From positions 310,001 through 374,000 of the forward strand of contig CALODV010000013.1 of assembly GCA_942492065.1 (NCBI GenBank): a DNA stretch of 64,000 nucleotides, written 5' to 3'. Source of the DNA: G963665815 sp942492065. Lineage in GTDB: Bacteria > Cloacimonadota > Cloacimonadia > Cloacimonadales > JAIOQZ01. A program made the position numbers and the translations under genes. Every line of letters starts with the position of its first letter. Position 1 is the first letter of the stretch. Below the pieces are notes generated by a model. The model was given only the letters and a program-made list of their open reading frames with translations, was not told the origin of the DNA and did no database searches. Shown here piece after piece: positions 35,459 to 44,260 of this stretch.

Positions 35459-36802
35459 ATGCCGTATATTTCTAATACTGAACAAGATAGAAAAGAAATG
35501 CTTCAGAAAATCGGTGTTTCCGAATTTAAGGAACTTATAGCCGATGTTCCGGAAAAACTCCAGTTAAATAAACTGCTTGATCTGGAAGAAGCATATTCAG
35601 AAATCGAAATCACACGAAAAATGACCTGTCTTGCTAACAAGAACAAAACTACCGTTACAACCAATTCATTCCTCGGTGCAGGAGTTTACGATCACTTTGT
35701 ACCGGCTGTTGTCGATCATGTTATATCCAGACCGGAATTCCTCACAGCTTACACACCTTATCAGGCAGAAGTAAGTCAGGGAACACTCCAGTACATCTAT
35801 GAGTATCAGACATTAATCTGCAACCTTACCGGAATGGAAGTAGCAAACGCCGGTATGTATGACGGTGCTTCCGCTGCAGCCGAAGCTATTCTTATGGCTG
35901 TCAGAAAAACCAGAAAGAATAAAGCGGTTATCGCAGGAACAATCAATCCGGATTACGTTAAAGTAATTAAAGCCTATACAGAAGGTATTGGTGTTGAAAT
36001 TGTTGTTGTTAACAATAAAAACGGACTTGTTGATGCTGAAGATCTGAAAGCAAAAATGGATAATGATACAGCCTGTTTCCTTCTGCAGACCCCTAACTTC
36101 TGCGGTAATCTGGAAAATCCGTTTGAAATAGAAGAAATCGTTCACAGCTTCAAAAAAGCTCTTTATATTGTCGCAGTAGATCCTATCTCTCTTGCAGTTC
36201 TTAACGCACCATCAGAATACAAAGCTGACATCGTTATCGGTGAAGGTCAGGTTCTTGGTAACAAACCAAACTTCGGTGGACCGTTATGCGGATTCTTTGC
36301 TACTCATACTTCACTTGCCCGTATGATGCCGGGACGTATTGTTGGTGCAACCAAAGACGTTGAAGGTAAAAAAGGCTATGTACTTACTCTTCAGGCTCGT
36401 GAGCAGCATATCAGAAGAACCAAAGCAACCTCAAACATCTGTTCAAACCAGTCTCTCGCAGCACTGGCAGCAACAGTATACATGGTAACAATGGGACCGG
36501 AAGGGCTCAAAGAAGTTGCAGTTCAGTCTACCACTAAAGCACATTACCTTGCAGAAAAACTCACAGCTATAGATGGCGTAAGTCTGGCAACAGATAACCC
36601 ATTCTTTAAAGAGTTTGCCGTTAAGTTCGACAAACCTGTAAAAGATGTTCAGAAAGCTCTGCTAGAAAAAGGTATTATTGCCGGTACAGATCTTTCAAAA
36701 TGCGGATTTGAGAACACCCTTCTCATTGCTGTAACAGAAATGAAGACAAAGAAACAACTCGATGAATTAGTTAAAGCTGTTAAGGAGGTATTCAATGCCT
36801 GA
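35459..36802 (+). CDS. gcvPA: Glycine decarboxylase (P protein) subunit 1
   Basis: A 447-residue protein, the N-terminal half of the glycine cleavage P protein in split form. It has the characteristic start MPYISNTEQDRKEMLQKIGV, then FLGAGVYDHFVPAVVDHVIS (~68-87) and YTPYQAEVSQGTLQYIYEYQ (~97-116). It forms a complex with gcvPB to decarboxylate glycine using PLP and pass the aminomethyl group to H protein. The other system genes (gcvT, gcvH) are not in the window. An AGGAG ribosome-binding site precedes the start. A tandem repeat array lies directly upstream, and no glycine riboswitch was found there. Confidence 0.96.
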   Translation: MPYISNTEQDRKEMLQKIGVSEFKELIADVPEKLQLNKLLDLEEAYSEIEITRKMTCLANKNKTTVTTNSFLGAGVYDHFVPAVVDHVISRPEFLTAYTPYQAEVSQGTLQYIYEYQTLICNLTGMEVANAGMYDGASAAAEAILMAVRKTRKNKAVIAGTINPDYVKVIKAYTEGIGVEIVVVNNKNGLVDAEDLKAKMDNDTACFLLQTPNFCGNLENPFEIEEIVHSFKKALYIVAVDPISLAVLNAPSEYKADIVIGEGQVLGNKPNFGGPLCGFFATHTSLARMMPGRIVGATKDVEGKKGYVLTLQAREQHIRRTKATSNICSNQSLAALAATVYMVTMGPEGLKEVAVQSTTKAHYLAEKLTAIDGVSLATDNPFFKEFAVKFDKPVKDVQKALLEKGIIAGTDLSKCGFENTLLIAVTEMKTKKQLDELVKAVKEVFNA

Positions 36803-38246
36803 AACAATCTTTGAAAAACATGCTCCGGGAAGAAAAGGCTACACATTACCGGTTAATGATGTAGATATAAACTTAGATAATTGCATTCCTGCAGAATTCA
36901 GAAGAAAAGAAGCTGTAAAGTTTCCTGAATGCAGCGAATTAGATATAATGAGACACTTTGTTGAATTGTCTCACCTGAATCATTGTATTGAGAAAGGATT
37001 TTATCCGCTTGGATCATGTACAATGAAATACAATCCTAAAATAAACGAAAACTTGGCGAGAATATCCGGAATGTGCGATATTCACCCTAACCAGCCGGAA
37101 GAAACTGTTCAGGGAGCACTCCAGTTATTGCATGAACTTCAGCAGGATCTTGCTGAGACATCCGGTTTTGCAAATGTAACTCTCCAGCCTGTTGCAGGTG
37201 CTCACGGAGAATTCACCGGACTGAAAATCATGCATGCTTACCATCTGGCTAAAGGCAATCACCATAAAAACGTGATTATCATGCCTGACTCTGCTCATGG
37301 AACAAATCCTGCCAGCTGTACTCTTAACGGATTCGAAGTGATCGAGCTTAAATCCAACGATAAAGGTATGGTTGACCTTGAAGAACTGAAATCTCACATG
37401 TCAGATAACGTTGCAGGATTCATGCTTACTAACCCTAATACACTCGGTATCTTTGAATCACAAGTAGAACAGATTGCAGAGATTATTCACAGTGTAGACG
37501 GACTTATGTACATGGACGGAGCTAACTTCAATGCTCTGCTTGGTATTGTAAAACCGGGAGAGATCGGATTTGACGTAATGCACTTTAATCTGCACAAAAC
37601 ATTTGCAACACCTCATGGTGGCGGTGGTCCGGGATCTGGTCCTGTCGGTGTCAGAGAAGACCTGCTTCAATTCCTCCCTGTTCCAATGGTTGGTAAAAAA
37701 GAAGACGGAACGTTCTTCCTGGATTACTCCAATGAAGAAACTTCTATCGGTAAAATTCATTCATTCTTCGGAAACTTCTCACAAAACCTGAGAGCTTATG
37801 CATATATTAAAATGCAGGGAGCAAAAGGTCTGAGAAAAGTTGCAGAAAACGCTATCATCAATGCTAACTATATCAGAAAATCTCTGGAAGATTATTATGA
37901 TATTCCACATAACGAATCATGCATGCATGAATTTGTTGCCAGCGGTGAAAGACAGAAAAAGCTCTATGGAGTAAAAACTCTGGATATCGCAAAACGTCTT
38001 CTTGATAAAGGTTATCACGCTCCAACAATCTACTTCCCGCTTATTGTGCATGAAGCTATGATGATTGAGCCTACCGAAACCGAAAGCAAGAAAACACTGG
38101 ATGAATTTATTCAGGTGATGATCGATATAGCAGAAGAAGCTAAGAACGAACCTGAGAACCTGAAGAATGCTCCGCTAACAACACCAGTTAGACGTCTTGA
38201 CGAAACCGGTGCTGTTAAAAACCTGAATGTAAGATTCGAAATGTAA
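36795..38246 (+). CDS. gcvPB: Glycine decarboxylase (P protein) subunit 2
   Basis: A 483-residue C-terminal half of the P protein. The PLP-binding lysine is in FNLHKTFATPHGGGGPGSGP (~260-279), and GSCTMKYNPKINE (~72) and ADSAHGTNPASC-type MPDSAHGTNPASC (~158) are family landmarks. The start overlaps gcvPA by 8 nt, with AAGGAGG upstream, so the two subunits are translationally coupled in equal amounts. A strong terminator follows at 38269-38300. Confidence 0.96.
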   Translation: MPETIFEKHAPGRKGYTLPVNDVDINLDNCIPAEFRRKEAVKFPECSELDIMRHFVELSHLNHCIEKGFYPLGSCTMKYNPKINENLARISGMCDIHPNQPEETVQGALQLLHELQQDLAETSGFANVTLQPVAGAHGEFTGLKIMHAYHLAKGNHHKNVIIMPDSAHGTNPASCTLNGFEVIELKSNDKGMVDLEELKSHMSDNVAGFMLTNPNTLGIFESQVEQIAEIIHSVDGLMYMDGANFNALLGIVKPGEIGFDVMHFNLHKTFATPHGGGGPGSGPVGVREDLLQFLPVPMVGKKEDGTFFLDYSNEETSIGKIHSFFGNFSQNLRAYAYIKMQGAKGLRKVAENAIINANYIRKSLEDYYDIPHNESCMHEFVASGERQKKLYGVKTLDIAKRLLDKGYHAPTIYFPLIVHEAMMIEPTETESKKTLDEFIQVMIDIAEEAKNEPENLKNAPLTTPVRRLDETGAVKNLNVRFEM

Positions 38247-38268
38247 TCAATTACATTAATTATATTTG

Positions 38269-38300
38269 AGAGACACAGCTCCGGTTGTGTCTCTTTTTTT
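38269..38300 (+). terminator. Rho-independent terminator of gcvPA-gcvPB
   Basis: AGAGACACA / TGTGTCTCT stem followed by a run of T residues (38292-38300). Confidence 0.92.
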
Positions 38301-38813
38301 ATCTGGTGTAGTTATAACAAAGCGGGATGGGGTGTGTAGAATAGCTGTAGGGAACAATAATCATTGTTCCGTAATATGAACCCTCTGTCTCGTATTCTCG
38401 ACATCTCCCTGTTAGGGAGAACATCCTCGGTACAGAGATTTTAGCTTAATGACAGATTTCTAATGACTTTGTGCTCCCTCAACAGGGAGCTGGTTTTCCC
38501 GATCATATCGGGGGAAGCTGAGGGTAAATATACCTTGCGGAATTTACTCCTGGTGAAAGCTCGAACCTCTCTACCAAACGCGTAGAGGCAGCCGGACGGT
38601 TGACTCATGATAACTTAAACCACGAAAAAATACGGATTGACACGAAAAGGAGAATTGCTCACTTGAACACCTTCCAAATGGTTAAAAACCTTTGGAATTG
38701 TGTGACAGTATTTAAACGGTTTGCCACGGAATTACCTGCTTCATTTTGATCCTCTGTAACAATTTCCTTGACCATTTGCCACTACTAAGCTCAATTTTGC
38801 CATATTATGGAGT
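38301..38813. other. Non-coding region with several palindromes
   Basis: No gene was found. Visible palindromes are GGAACAAT/ATTGTTCC (38352-38371), CTCCCT..AGGGAG near 38406, CTCCCT..AGGGAG again near 38487, CCCGAT..ATCGGG near 38500, and CCTCT..AGAGG near 38567. The block lies between the gcv terminator and the truncated Rhs gene. It looks like the debris of a repeat or an old element rather than a regulated leader. Confidence 0.5.
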
Positions 38814-38825
38814 AAGGAGGATGGC

Positions 38826-39713
38826 TTGTATCAGGGGAATACAGCTTTAGTAGTCCAGGAAGATCACTATTACCCGTTCGGAATGAGGTTAGGCGGAATG
38901 TCCACCGATACCGGACAAGACAACAAGTTTCTATACAACGGTAAAGAACTGGATGATGAGTATGACCTTGACTTATACTATTATGGAGCCCGTAATTATA
39001 ATCCGCAGCTTGGGAAATGGCTGCAGATTGACCCTGCAGATGAGTTTAACAGTCCATATGTATATTGTGCAAATAACCCTGTTATGTTTGTTGACCCGGA
39101 TGGATGTATAGTTACAAGCTCATCTTTTGGTGGACGTGTTGCTTATTGGCTGACAGGAGAAGCATCTGTTGGAAGAGCCTTAGGATATAGTGATAGAAAA
39201 TTTCAGGGTCTTGAGTTCCAGTCTACAGCAATTGGAGGAGCTATTCATCAGGATTATCATATAAGTAGCTATGTATCTGTATCATTTCTTTTCGGCACTG
39301 GTGACCCTAACGTTCTTATAGGGGATACACAAAGATTTGGCGTAACTGGTTTTCCGAAAAGCCTAGGGTGGCTCAAATATATGGGATTTGAATGGAATGT
39401 TATATATGATAATCAACTCAATAAATATTACCATGGTGCAAGCTTTTCTTTTGGTAAGTCTTTTGGAGGAATTATTGGTTATTCTGATAAATCAAAATCA
39501 ATATTTCGTCGAAACATACCATACAAATGGGAATCAAAATTCTATTTTAAAACTCTACAGCTGATGCAAAAACAAAAAAATATGTACATGAAATTATACC
39601 ATTTGTTTGTTCCATTTGAAGTAGATTTTCAAGAAATTCCAAGCGAGGGGTTTATTGGTCCTTTGCTCTATGATAATAGTACTACAGAAAGTTTCGACTG
39701 GTCTTGGAAATGA
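38826..39713 (+). CDS. Truncated Rhs-type protein: core-domain end plus variable tip
   Basis: A 295-residue open frame holding only the end of an Rhs protein. It begins in the last repeat (EDHYYPFGMRL), then has the conserved Rhs-associated core FLYNGKELDDEYDLDLYYYG, ARNYNPQLGKWLQIDP and SPYVYCANNPVMFVDPDG (~75-93). A unique ~200-residue C-terminal tip follows, with no recognised toxin fold. A full Rhs protein would be >1000 residues, and an in-frame stop lies shortly upstream (TGA at 38769), so this is an orphan tip or a remnant. A TTG start with AAGGAGG five bases upstream is possible. An overlapping membrane gene follows. Confidence 0.75.
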   Translation: MYQGNTALVVQEDHYYPFGMRLGGMSTDTGQDNKFLYNGKELDDEYDLDLYYYGARNYNPQLGKWLQIDPADEFNSPYVYCANNPVMFVDPDGCIVTSSSFGGRVAYWLTGEASVGRALGYSDRKFQGLEFQSTAIGGAIHQDYHISSYVSVSFLFGTGDPNVLIGDTQRFGVTGFPKSLGWLKYMGFEWNVIYDNQLNKYYHGASFSFGKSFGGIIGYSDKSKSIFRRNIPYKWESKFYFKTLQLMQKQKNMYMKLYHLFVPFEVDFQEIPSEGFIGPLLYDNSTTESFDWSWK

Positions 39714-40033
39714 TAGTTGGATTTATTTTTTTCTCAGTTGTAATATCTTCAGCAGTAGATTTTCTTTTATTCTTTTCATTTGAAGAATATTATATATTGG
39801 GAAAAAAATGCAGTAGAGAAAATTTCAATTCCACGAATATTCGCAATTATGTTAAAATTAGACCTGATTTCAATACTATTTGGAAAGCTTATAGAAATGC
39901 TGATAGGCAGAATAAAGCATTGATGAGATTAGTGCTATTCTTAAGACTCATGTTTCTCGTACCAATGATATCTGCACTAATTGGTGGTCTAATAATTCTT
40001 AGTATTTTCTTTGTTACATTGCTTTTCCCATGA
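39710..40033 (+). CDS. Small membrane protein, candidate immunity protein
   Basis: A 107-residue protein. The start ATG at 39710 overlaps the Rhs tip stop (ATGA). It has an N-terminal membrane segment (MIVGFIFFSVVISSAVDFLL), a polar middle part (~33-75) and a C-terminal hydrophobic pair (LRLMFLVPMISALIGGLIIL). No family was recognised. Its overlap with a truncated Rhs tip, and its size, make an immunity function plausible, but this is inference from position. Membrane immunity proteins usually protect against membrane-acting or periplasmic toxins. Confidence 0.5.
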   Translation: MIVGFIFFSVVISSAVDFLLFFSFEEYYILGKKCSRENFNSTNIRNYVKIRPDFNTIWKAYRNADRQNKALMRLVLFLRLMFLVPMISALIGGLIILSIFFVTLLFP

Positions 40034-40099
40034 AGGTAATGTAATCAAAACTATCCAATGAACATGATTAATGAAATTTGAAGCCCCATCAACGTGTTC

Positions 40100-40390
40100 T
40101 CATTTTGTCCGAACAATAAGGTGTTTCTTATGATTCTCGGATTCACATCCTGCGAATTCTAAAGAAAGATTCTCACCTTTGGTTACGAACTTATACAGAA
40201 ACGTTCTCTCGCCTACGGCTACGAGCTTATTAGTAAAGTAGCTATCTTTCACCTGTACAATAACGGAATCAGGTTCTATGCTGTAGATAAGTCCAAATTT
40301 TGCCTGTTCATCCTGGCTTAGCACCATGGATTTACCTTTAAACTCCAGTATCAGAGTTTTACCTATTACACCGGTTATGTTTATGTCAGC
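40100..40390 (-). CDS. Beta-rich C-terminal domain, possibly the continuation of the upstream gene
   Basis: A small open frame of 75 codons from the ATG at 40327, or about 96 codons if read from the preceding stop. It is in the same frame as the 468-residue gene upstream, separated only by the TAG at 40391-40393. The codons between that stop and the ATG encode GVIGKTLILEFKGKS, which continues smoothly into MVLSQDEQAKFGLIYS and further strand-like segments. This suggests a single gene interrupted by one nonsense mutation or read-through, or a separate small protein starting at 40327. No family is recognised. Confidence 0.45.
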   Translation of the reverse strand, partial: ADINITGVIGKTLILEFKGKSMVLSQDEQAKFGLIYSIEPDSVIVQVKDSYFTNKLVAVGERTFLYKFVTKGENLSLEFAGCESENHKKHLIVRTK

Positions 40391-41797
40391 CTAACCCTCT
40401 CCCCCATCTCCCAATTCTGCAACTGCTTTTTCAAGCTCAGCGAGTTTAGATTTCAGAACAGCAATCTTGCTTTTGTACGTAGTGTCATACTTCTTGAGAT
40501 ACTCTTCATCCCAGAATTTCACGGAATGGAAAAAATCACCCGTATACTCATCAATAAAATCAAGAGGTTCCAATATCTGCGGATCAAGCAGACTGAAATA
40601 CATCATTTTCTGTTCAAGCTTAAGCAAAGCTCTTATCTGTGTATCCTTCAGCTCTATTACTGCCTTTAACAATTCAGTGTAAGCGTCCACATTATGTTTC
40701 CCGGTAGTTCTTCTCACAGTATTCTCAATGTCCTGAATCTCATCACCAAATACTTTTTTCTGATGTTCATTCAGAAACGGAACTTTCTCCAGTCCGAATA
40801 ACCTATCTGCCAATTTCTCATAGCTGAACTCATCATTTTTATTATACTGCAGCAGCATGAAAGAGAATACATAATCGCCGTTATAGGGGCATTGCAGCTG
40901 AACAAGCACATCATTGATCGTCTTAACAGCCTGTTTTGGCATATCCTGTCTGGAATTGAACTTATCCATTATGTCCTCAACCAGTTCATAGCCCTTAATC
41001 CTGATCTGTGATTCTGTACCTGTATAAAAAAGCTCTACCTTGGCACTGGACTCAATCAGCATCTTTAACGGCTGAATGGTATTCTTCAGAACAATCGCAG
41101 GCAATCTGACCATGGCATTGAACAAAAACCTTTCGCATGTGCTAAAACTGAACTCACTACAGGCAGAGAAAGAATTTTCCCAGTAAGTTCTGAATCTATC
41201 TGTAAGCTCCTGGTCAATCTCAGTAATCTTGACAGAATACTGCACGTTGTCATAATCCACGGGTGTAAACTCAATCACCATGTTCTTCTCAACATCTGTT
41301 TTAGCAAGTAATTCACTGATATCAAAAGCAATAACCTCTATCTTGTTTCCCTTCAGCTTAAAGATATTTGAAGCATCAAAAATCGTCATGAAGGAAAAAC
41401 TGTTCATGTTGGACTCGTACGGTATGGAAATCTTTTCACACTTCAATAATTGTGTTTTATCATCTGTCAGTTTAAGTGAGAGTGAACCCTCTACAGCCAC
41501 AAAAGGTGTAAGTTTGTCACCAACTATCAAAAGTCCGTGTTTCTTCTCGTAATCGGTCAGTTCTACCTGAAATGATGTATTACTGAAGAACTCATCCTTG
41601 TATATCAACCCTTTCTTTGGATTGTACAGCCCGGAGTCTGTCTCGTTGAAATAGTCCACGACCATAATTTCCAGTCTTTTCTCGGTGTACTCAGTTCCGG
41701 AAACTTCTTTCAGTTTCCTGGTGAGTTTTTCAATATCATTTATATGCGGCTTTTCCGCAGCAATTTCTTTTATATATGTTTTGAGAGTCTTTTTCAT
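40391..41797 (-). CDS. Protein of unknown function with C-terminal coiled coil
   Basis: A 468-residue cytoplasmic-looking protein without a signal peptide or membrane segments. The N-terminal ~210 residues are mixed alpha/beta. The middle contains FRTYWENSFSACSEFSFST and repeated helices. Residues ~430-460 form a coiled coil (KSKIAVLKSKLAELEKAVAE), ending in GDGGEG. I recognise no family. It could pair with the in-frame downstream segment at 40100-40390. It is convergent with the Rhs and immunity genes and divergent from the flagellar operon. Confidence 0.45.
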   Translation of the reverse strand: MKKTLKTYIKEIAAEKPHINDIEKLTRKLKEVSGTEYTEKRLEIMVVDYFNETDSGLYNPKKGLIYKDEFFSNTSFQVELTDYEKKHGLLIVGDKLTPFVAVEGSLSLKLTDDKTQLLKCEKISIPYESNMNSFSFMTIFDASNIFKLKGNKIEVIAFDISELLAKTDVEKNMVIEFTPVDYDNVQYSVKITEIDQELTDRFRTYWENSFSACSEFSFSTCERFLFNAMVRLPAIVLKNTIQPLKMLIESSAKVELFYTGTESQIRIKGYELVEDIMDKFNSRQDMPKQAVKTINDVLVQLQCPYNGDYVFSFMLLQYNKNDEFSYEKLADRLFGLEKVPFLNEHQKKVFGDEIQDIENTVRRTTGKHNVDAYTELLKAVIELKDTQIRALLKLEQKMMYFSLLDPQILEPLDFIDEYTGDFFHSVKFWDEEYLKKYDTTYKSKIAVLKSKLAELEKAVAELGDGGEG

Positions 41798-42174
41798 TAT
41801 TCCTCTTTTGATTTAATTTATTTATAATTAATTCCCTTCGACTCGGTCTCTGTTAGTGAAAATGCAAAATATCTAAAATTTATCGTAATTCATGTCGCAG
41901 ATTTTCCCGATTTTTCGGGACTCAATCAACTTATCCTACTAATAAAGTTAGAGTTACAAAAACCATTAGACTCTACGAAGTCTGGAAAAGGAGTTAAAAT
42001 CAAATACATTTCATTTAAATCAGCATCTTTTCACTTTATATCAGGATCATAAGTTTTTTTTTCTTATCTGGTACAAGAAATTTTTTCCAAACACCTGTAA
42101 TTTCCCTCTTTTTAAATACCGGTTATAATAGTTAATCCTTTACAATACATATATATACATATTTGAGATATTAA
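41798..42174. other. Intergenic region between the unknown gene and the flagellar promoter
   Basis: AT-rich with no gene. It contains one small palindrome, CCCGATTTTTCGGG (~41918). A possible enhancer for the sigma-54 promoter could lie here, but no defined site was recognised. Confidence 0.35.
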
Positions 42175-42192
42175 TTGGCATTGGCATTGCAT
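42175..42192 (+). promoter_or_regulatory. Sigma-54 (RpoN) promoter of the flagellar operon
   Basis: TTGGCATTGGCATTGCAT. GG at 42177-42178 and GC at 42189-42190 are separated by exactly 12 nt, as required for -24/-12 elements (TTGGCA..N..TTGCA). The start point is predicted near 42202, giving a ~108-nt leader before flgI. Confidence 0.82.
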
Positions 42193-42264
42193 ATTACGGG
42201 GCATAGAGTGTTTGTTTATTATGAGAGAAAAAAAAGAATGGGAACAACCCATCTGGTTCGGTAT

Positions 42265-42292
42265 TTAGGGGAAGCAATTCCCCTAATTTTTT
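42265..42292 (+). terminator. Terminator-like hairpin in the flgI leader
   Basis: TTAGGGGAA (42265-42273), loop GCAA, TTCCCCTAA (42278-42286), then six T residues (42287-42292). It lies between the sigma-54 promoter and the flgI start, with an ATGGG/CCCAT hairpin before it. It could be an attenuator or the end of a ~90-nt small RNA. Confidence 0.75.
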
Positions 42293-42309
42293 ACTTTAAA
42301 GAGGAAATT

Positions 42310-43392
42310 ATGAAACTACAAATTGTCATTATATTAATGTTAGCTTTTGTTACCTTGAATGCTCAGGTACAATTAAAAGATCTGTCTTACTTCAGCGGAC
42401 TTGAATCACAAGACTTAATCGGATACGGTCTGGTTATCGGCCTTGATGGTACCGGTGACGGCAGCAGTTCTCAAATGACAATTCAATCTATAAAAAATAT
42501 GATGGAACGTTTCGGTGTAAGTGTTCCGATGAATAAAATCAGACCTAATAATGTTGCGGCTGTTATGGTGACATCTATAATGCCTCCATTCAGTAAACTT
42601 GGCAGCAGTTTTGATGTTGTTGTATCGTCTATAGGAGATGCAAAAAGTCTGGAAGGCGGAGTTCTTCTTATGACACCTCTTATGGGGAATGATCAGCAGC
42701 AGTATGCTATAGCTCAGGGACCTGTTTCCATTGGCGGTTTCAATGCTGAAGGCAAAAATGCCAGAATCAGAAGAAACTATACTAATGTAGGTAGGGTTCC
42801 AAACGGAGCAACAGTTAAGAAAGAGATTTTCAGTCAGATTCTTTATAACGGAGAACTGCTTCTCAATCTTAAAAAAGCTGACTTCACAACGGCAGAACGT
42901 GTTGCTGTTGCTATAAACACATATTTTGAATCCAAACTTGCAGCTGCTGAAGACGGAATGTCAATACAGGTACTTGTTCCCGATTCAATTCTCGTTAAAA
43001 AGAATCTCGTTGGATTTGTATCAACAATTGAGAATCTGGAGATTATTCCTCAGCAGAAATCAAGAGTTGTTATCAACGAAAGAACAGGAACAATCGTTGC
43101 CGGCGGTAATGTACAGATTTCCAAAATCGCAATATCACACGGTAATCTCACAATCAAAATATCTGAGCTTGATGAAACTGCAATAATAGCTCCTGTCGTC
43201 TTCACTTCAACTTCAACATCAGAAGCATCAGTCAATGTAGAGCAGTCCAGAATGATGGTAATCGAATCATCTTCAGTACAGGAACTGGCAAAAGCTCTGA
43301 ACACTATCAAAGTAACACCAAGAGATATGATCTCCATTTTCCAGTCAATCAAAGAAGCCGGCGCATTACACGCCGAGTTAGTGATAATGTAA
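42310..43392 (+). CDS. flgI: Flagellar P-ring protein
   Basis: A 360-residue protein. The start at 42310 yields signal peptide MKLQIVIILMLAFVTLNAQ and has GAGG seven bases upstream; the frame extends further 5' but only over the leader. The mature part begins LKDLSYFSGLESQDLIGYGL, then GLDGTGDGSSSQMTIQSIKN, both FlgI signatures, with RVVINERTGTIVAGGNV (~258) near the C-terminal domain. FlgI forms the periplasmic P-ring around the flagellar rod. The gene heads the flagellar operon; flgH, its usual partner, is not directly upstream. Confidence 0.95.
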   Translation: MKLQIVIILMLAFVTLNAQVQLKDLSYFSGLESQDLIGYGLVIGLDGTGDGSSSQMTIQSIKNMMERFGVSVPMNKIRPNNVAAVMVTSIMPPFSKLGSSFDVVVSSIGDAKSLEGGVLLMTPLMGNDQQQYAIAQGPVSIGGFNAEGKNARIRRNYTNVGRVPNGATVKKEIFSQILYNGELLLNLKKADFTTAERVAVAINTYFESKLAAAEDGMSIQVLVPDSILVKKNLVGFVSTIENLEIIPQQKSRVVINERTGTIVAGGNVQISKIAISHGNLTIKISELDETAIIAPVVFTSTSTSEASVNVEQSRMMVIESSSVQELAKALNTIKVTPRDMISIFQSIKEAGALHAELVIM

Positions 43393-43398
43393 GAGGTT

Positions 43399-44259
43399 AT
43401 GATGATTCAGCTTCCTGACAACTATATCAATCTTCAACAAAGCCAGCAATCAGCTTTGATGAATATCGATAAGTTAAAAAACAACATCAAAGATGGCGAA
43501 GATGCTGTTGATGCCAGCCAGAAGTTCGAAGCTTTGTTCGTAAAACAGATGCTGGACAGTATGGTGGAATCACTCGAAGGTAAAAGCCTTTTTGGTGATC
43601 AGGCAGGAAGTGATTTTTATCAGGATATGCTGTTTGACGAAATTGCCTTGATGATCGCAAAAAATAACGAGATCGGGCTTTCCAGACAGATAATGCAGCA
43701 GATTGAGTCAAGAAAAGGAACAGACATCAACGAAGTTATCCGCAGCCTTGAATCATCTGATTACAAAATCCAGAATCCTGTTTCAGCAGATACTGAGACA
43801 AAAGCATCTGATAACAGCAGTATGTTTGAAGGACTGGCAAAACTTGGTAAAATCCTGAAAAAGAGAATAACACAATTTATGCCTCACATTGAAAAAGCTT
43901 CAGAAAAGTACAATGTAGATAAAGAACTTATTATTGCAGTTATTTCACAGGAAAGCTACGGAAACCCTGCTGCTGAATCACCTGTAGGAGCTAAGGGACT
44001 AATGCAGCTTATGGATGGAACAGCAAAAGAAATGGGAGTGAATGATTCATTCGATCCTGCTCAGAATATTGAAGGCGGAACTAAATACCTCAGAAAGATG
44101 CTGGATAAATTCGAAGATAAGGAACTCGCCCTCGCAGCTTATAATGCAGGTCCCGGAGCTGTGAAAAAATACAATGGAATACCACCATATAAAGAAACAA
44201 AGAATTACGTCCGCAGAGTCATGGACTATTACAATAAAGGTCAAATTAAAGGAGAATAG
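43399..44259 (+). CDS. flgJ: FlgJ-type rod protein fused to a lytic transglycosylase domain
   Basis: A 286-residue protein. The N-terminal rod-scaffold domain (~30-105) has QKFEALFVKQMLDSMVESLE, and FYQDMLFDEIALMIAKNNE marks the FlgJ family. The C-terminal domain (~155-280) is a soluble lytic transglycosylase (SLT) fold: IIAVISQESYGNPAAESPVG with the catalytic glutamate in SQES, GLMQLMDGTAKEMGV and LALAAYNAGPGAVKKYNGIP. It should open the peptidoglycan for the growing rod. In enterobacteria the FlgJ partner domain is a glucosaminidase of another family, so the SLT version is a lineage variant. Confidence 0.92.
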   Translation: MMIQLPDNYINLQQSQQSALMNIDKLKNNIKDGEDAVDASQKFEALFVKQMLDSMVESLEGKSLFGDQAGSDFYQDMLFDEIALMIAKNNEIGLSRQIMQQIESRKGTDINEVIRSLESSDYKIQNPVSADTETKASDNSSMFEGLAKLGKILKKRITQFMPHIEKASEKYNVDKELIIAVISQESYGNPAAESPVGAKGLMQLMDGTAKEMGVNDSFDPAQNIEGGTKYLRKMLDKFEDKELALAAYNAGPGAVKKYNGIPPYKETKNYVRRVMDYYNKGQIKGE

Positions 44260-44260
44260 C

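Noticed and set aside
42175..42309. Longer FlgI start at 42175
   Set aside because: That frame lies over the sigma-54 promoter and leader hairpin; the start at 42310 has a signal peptide and ribosome-binding site.
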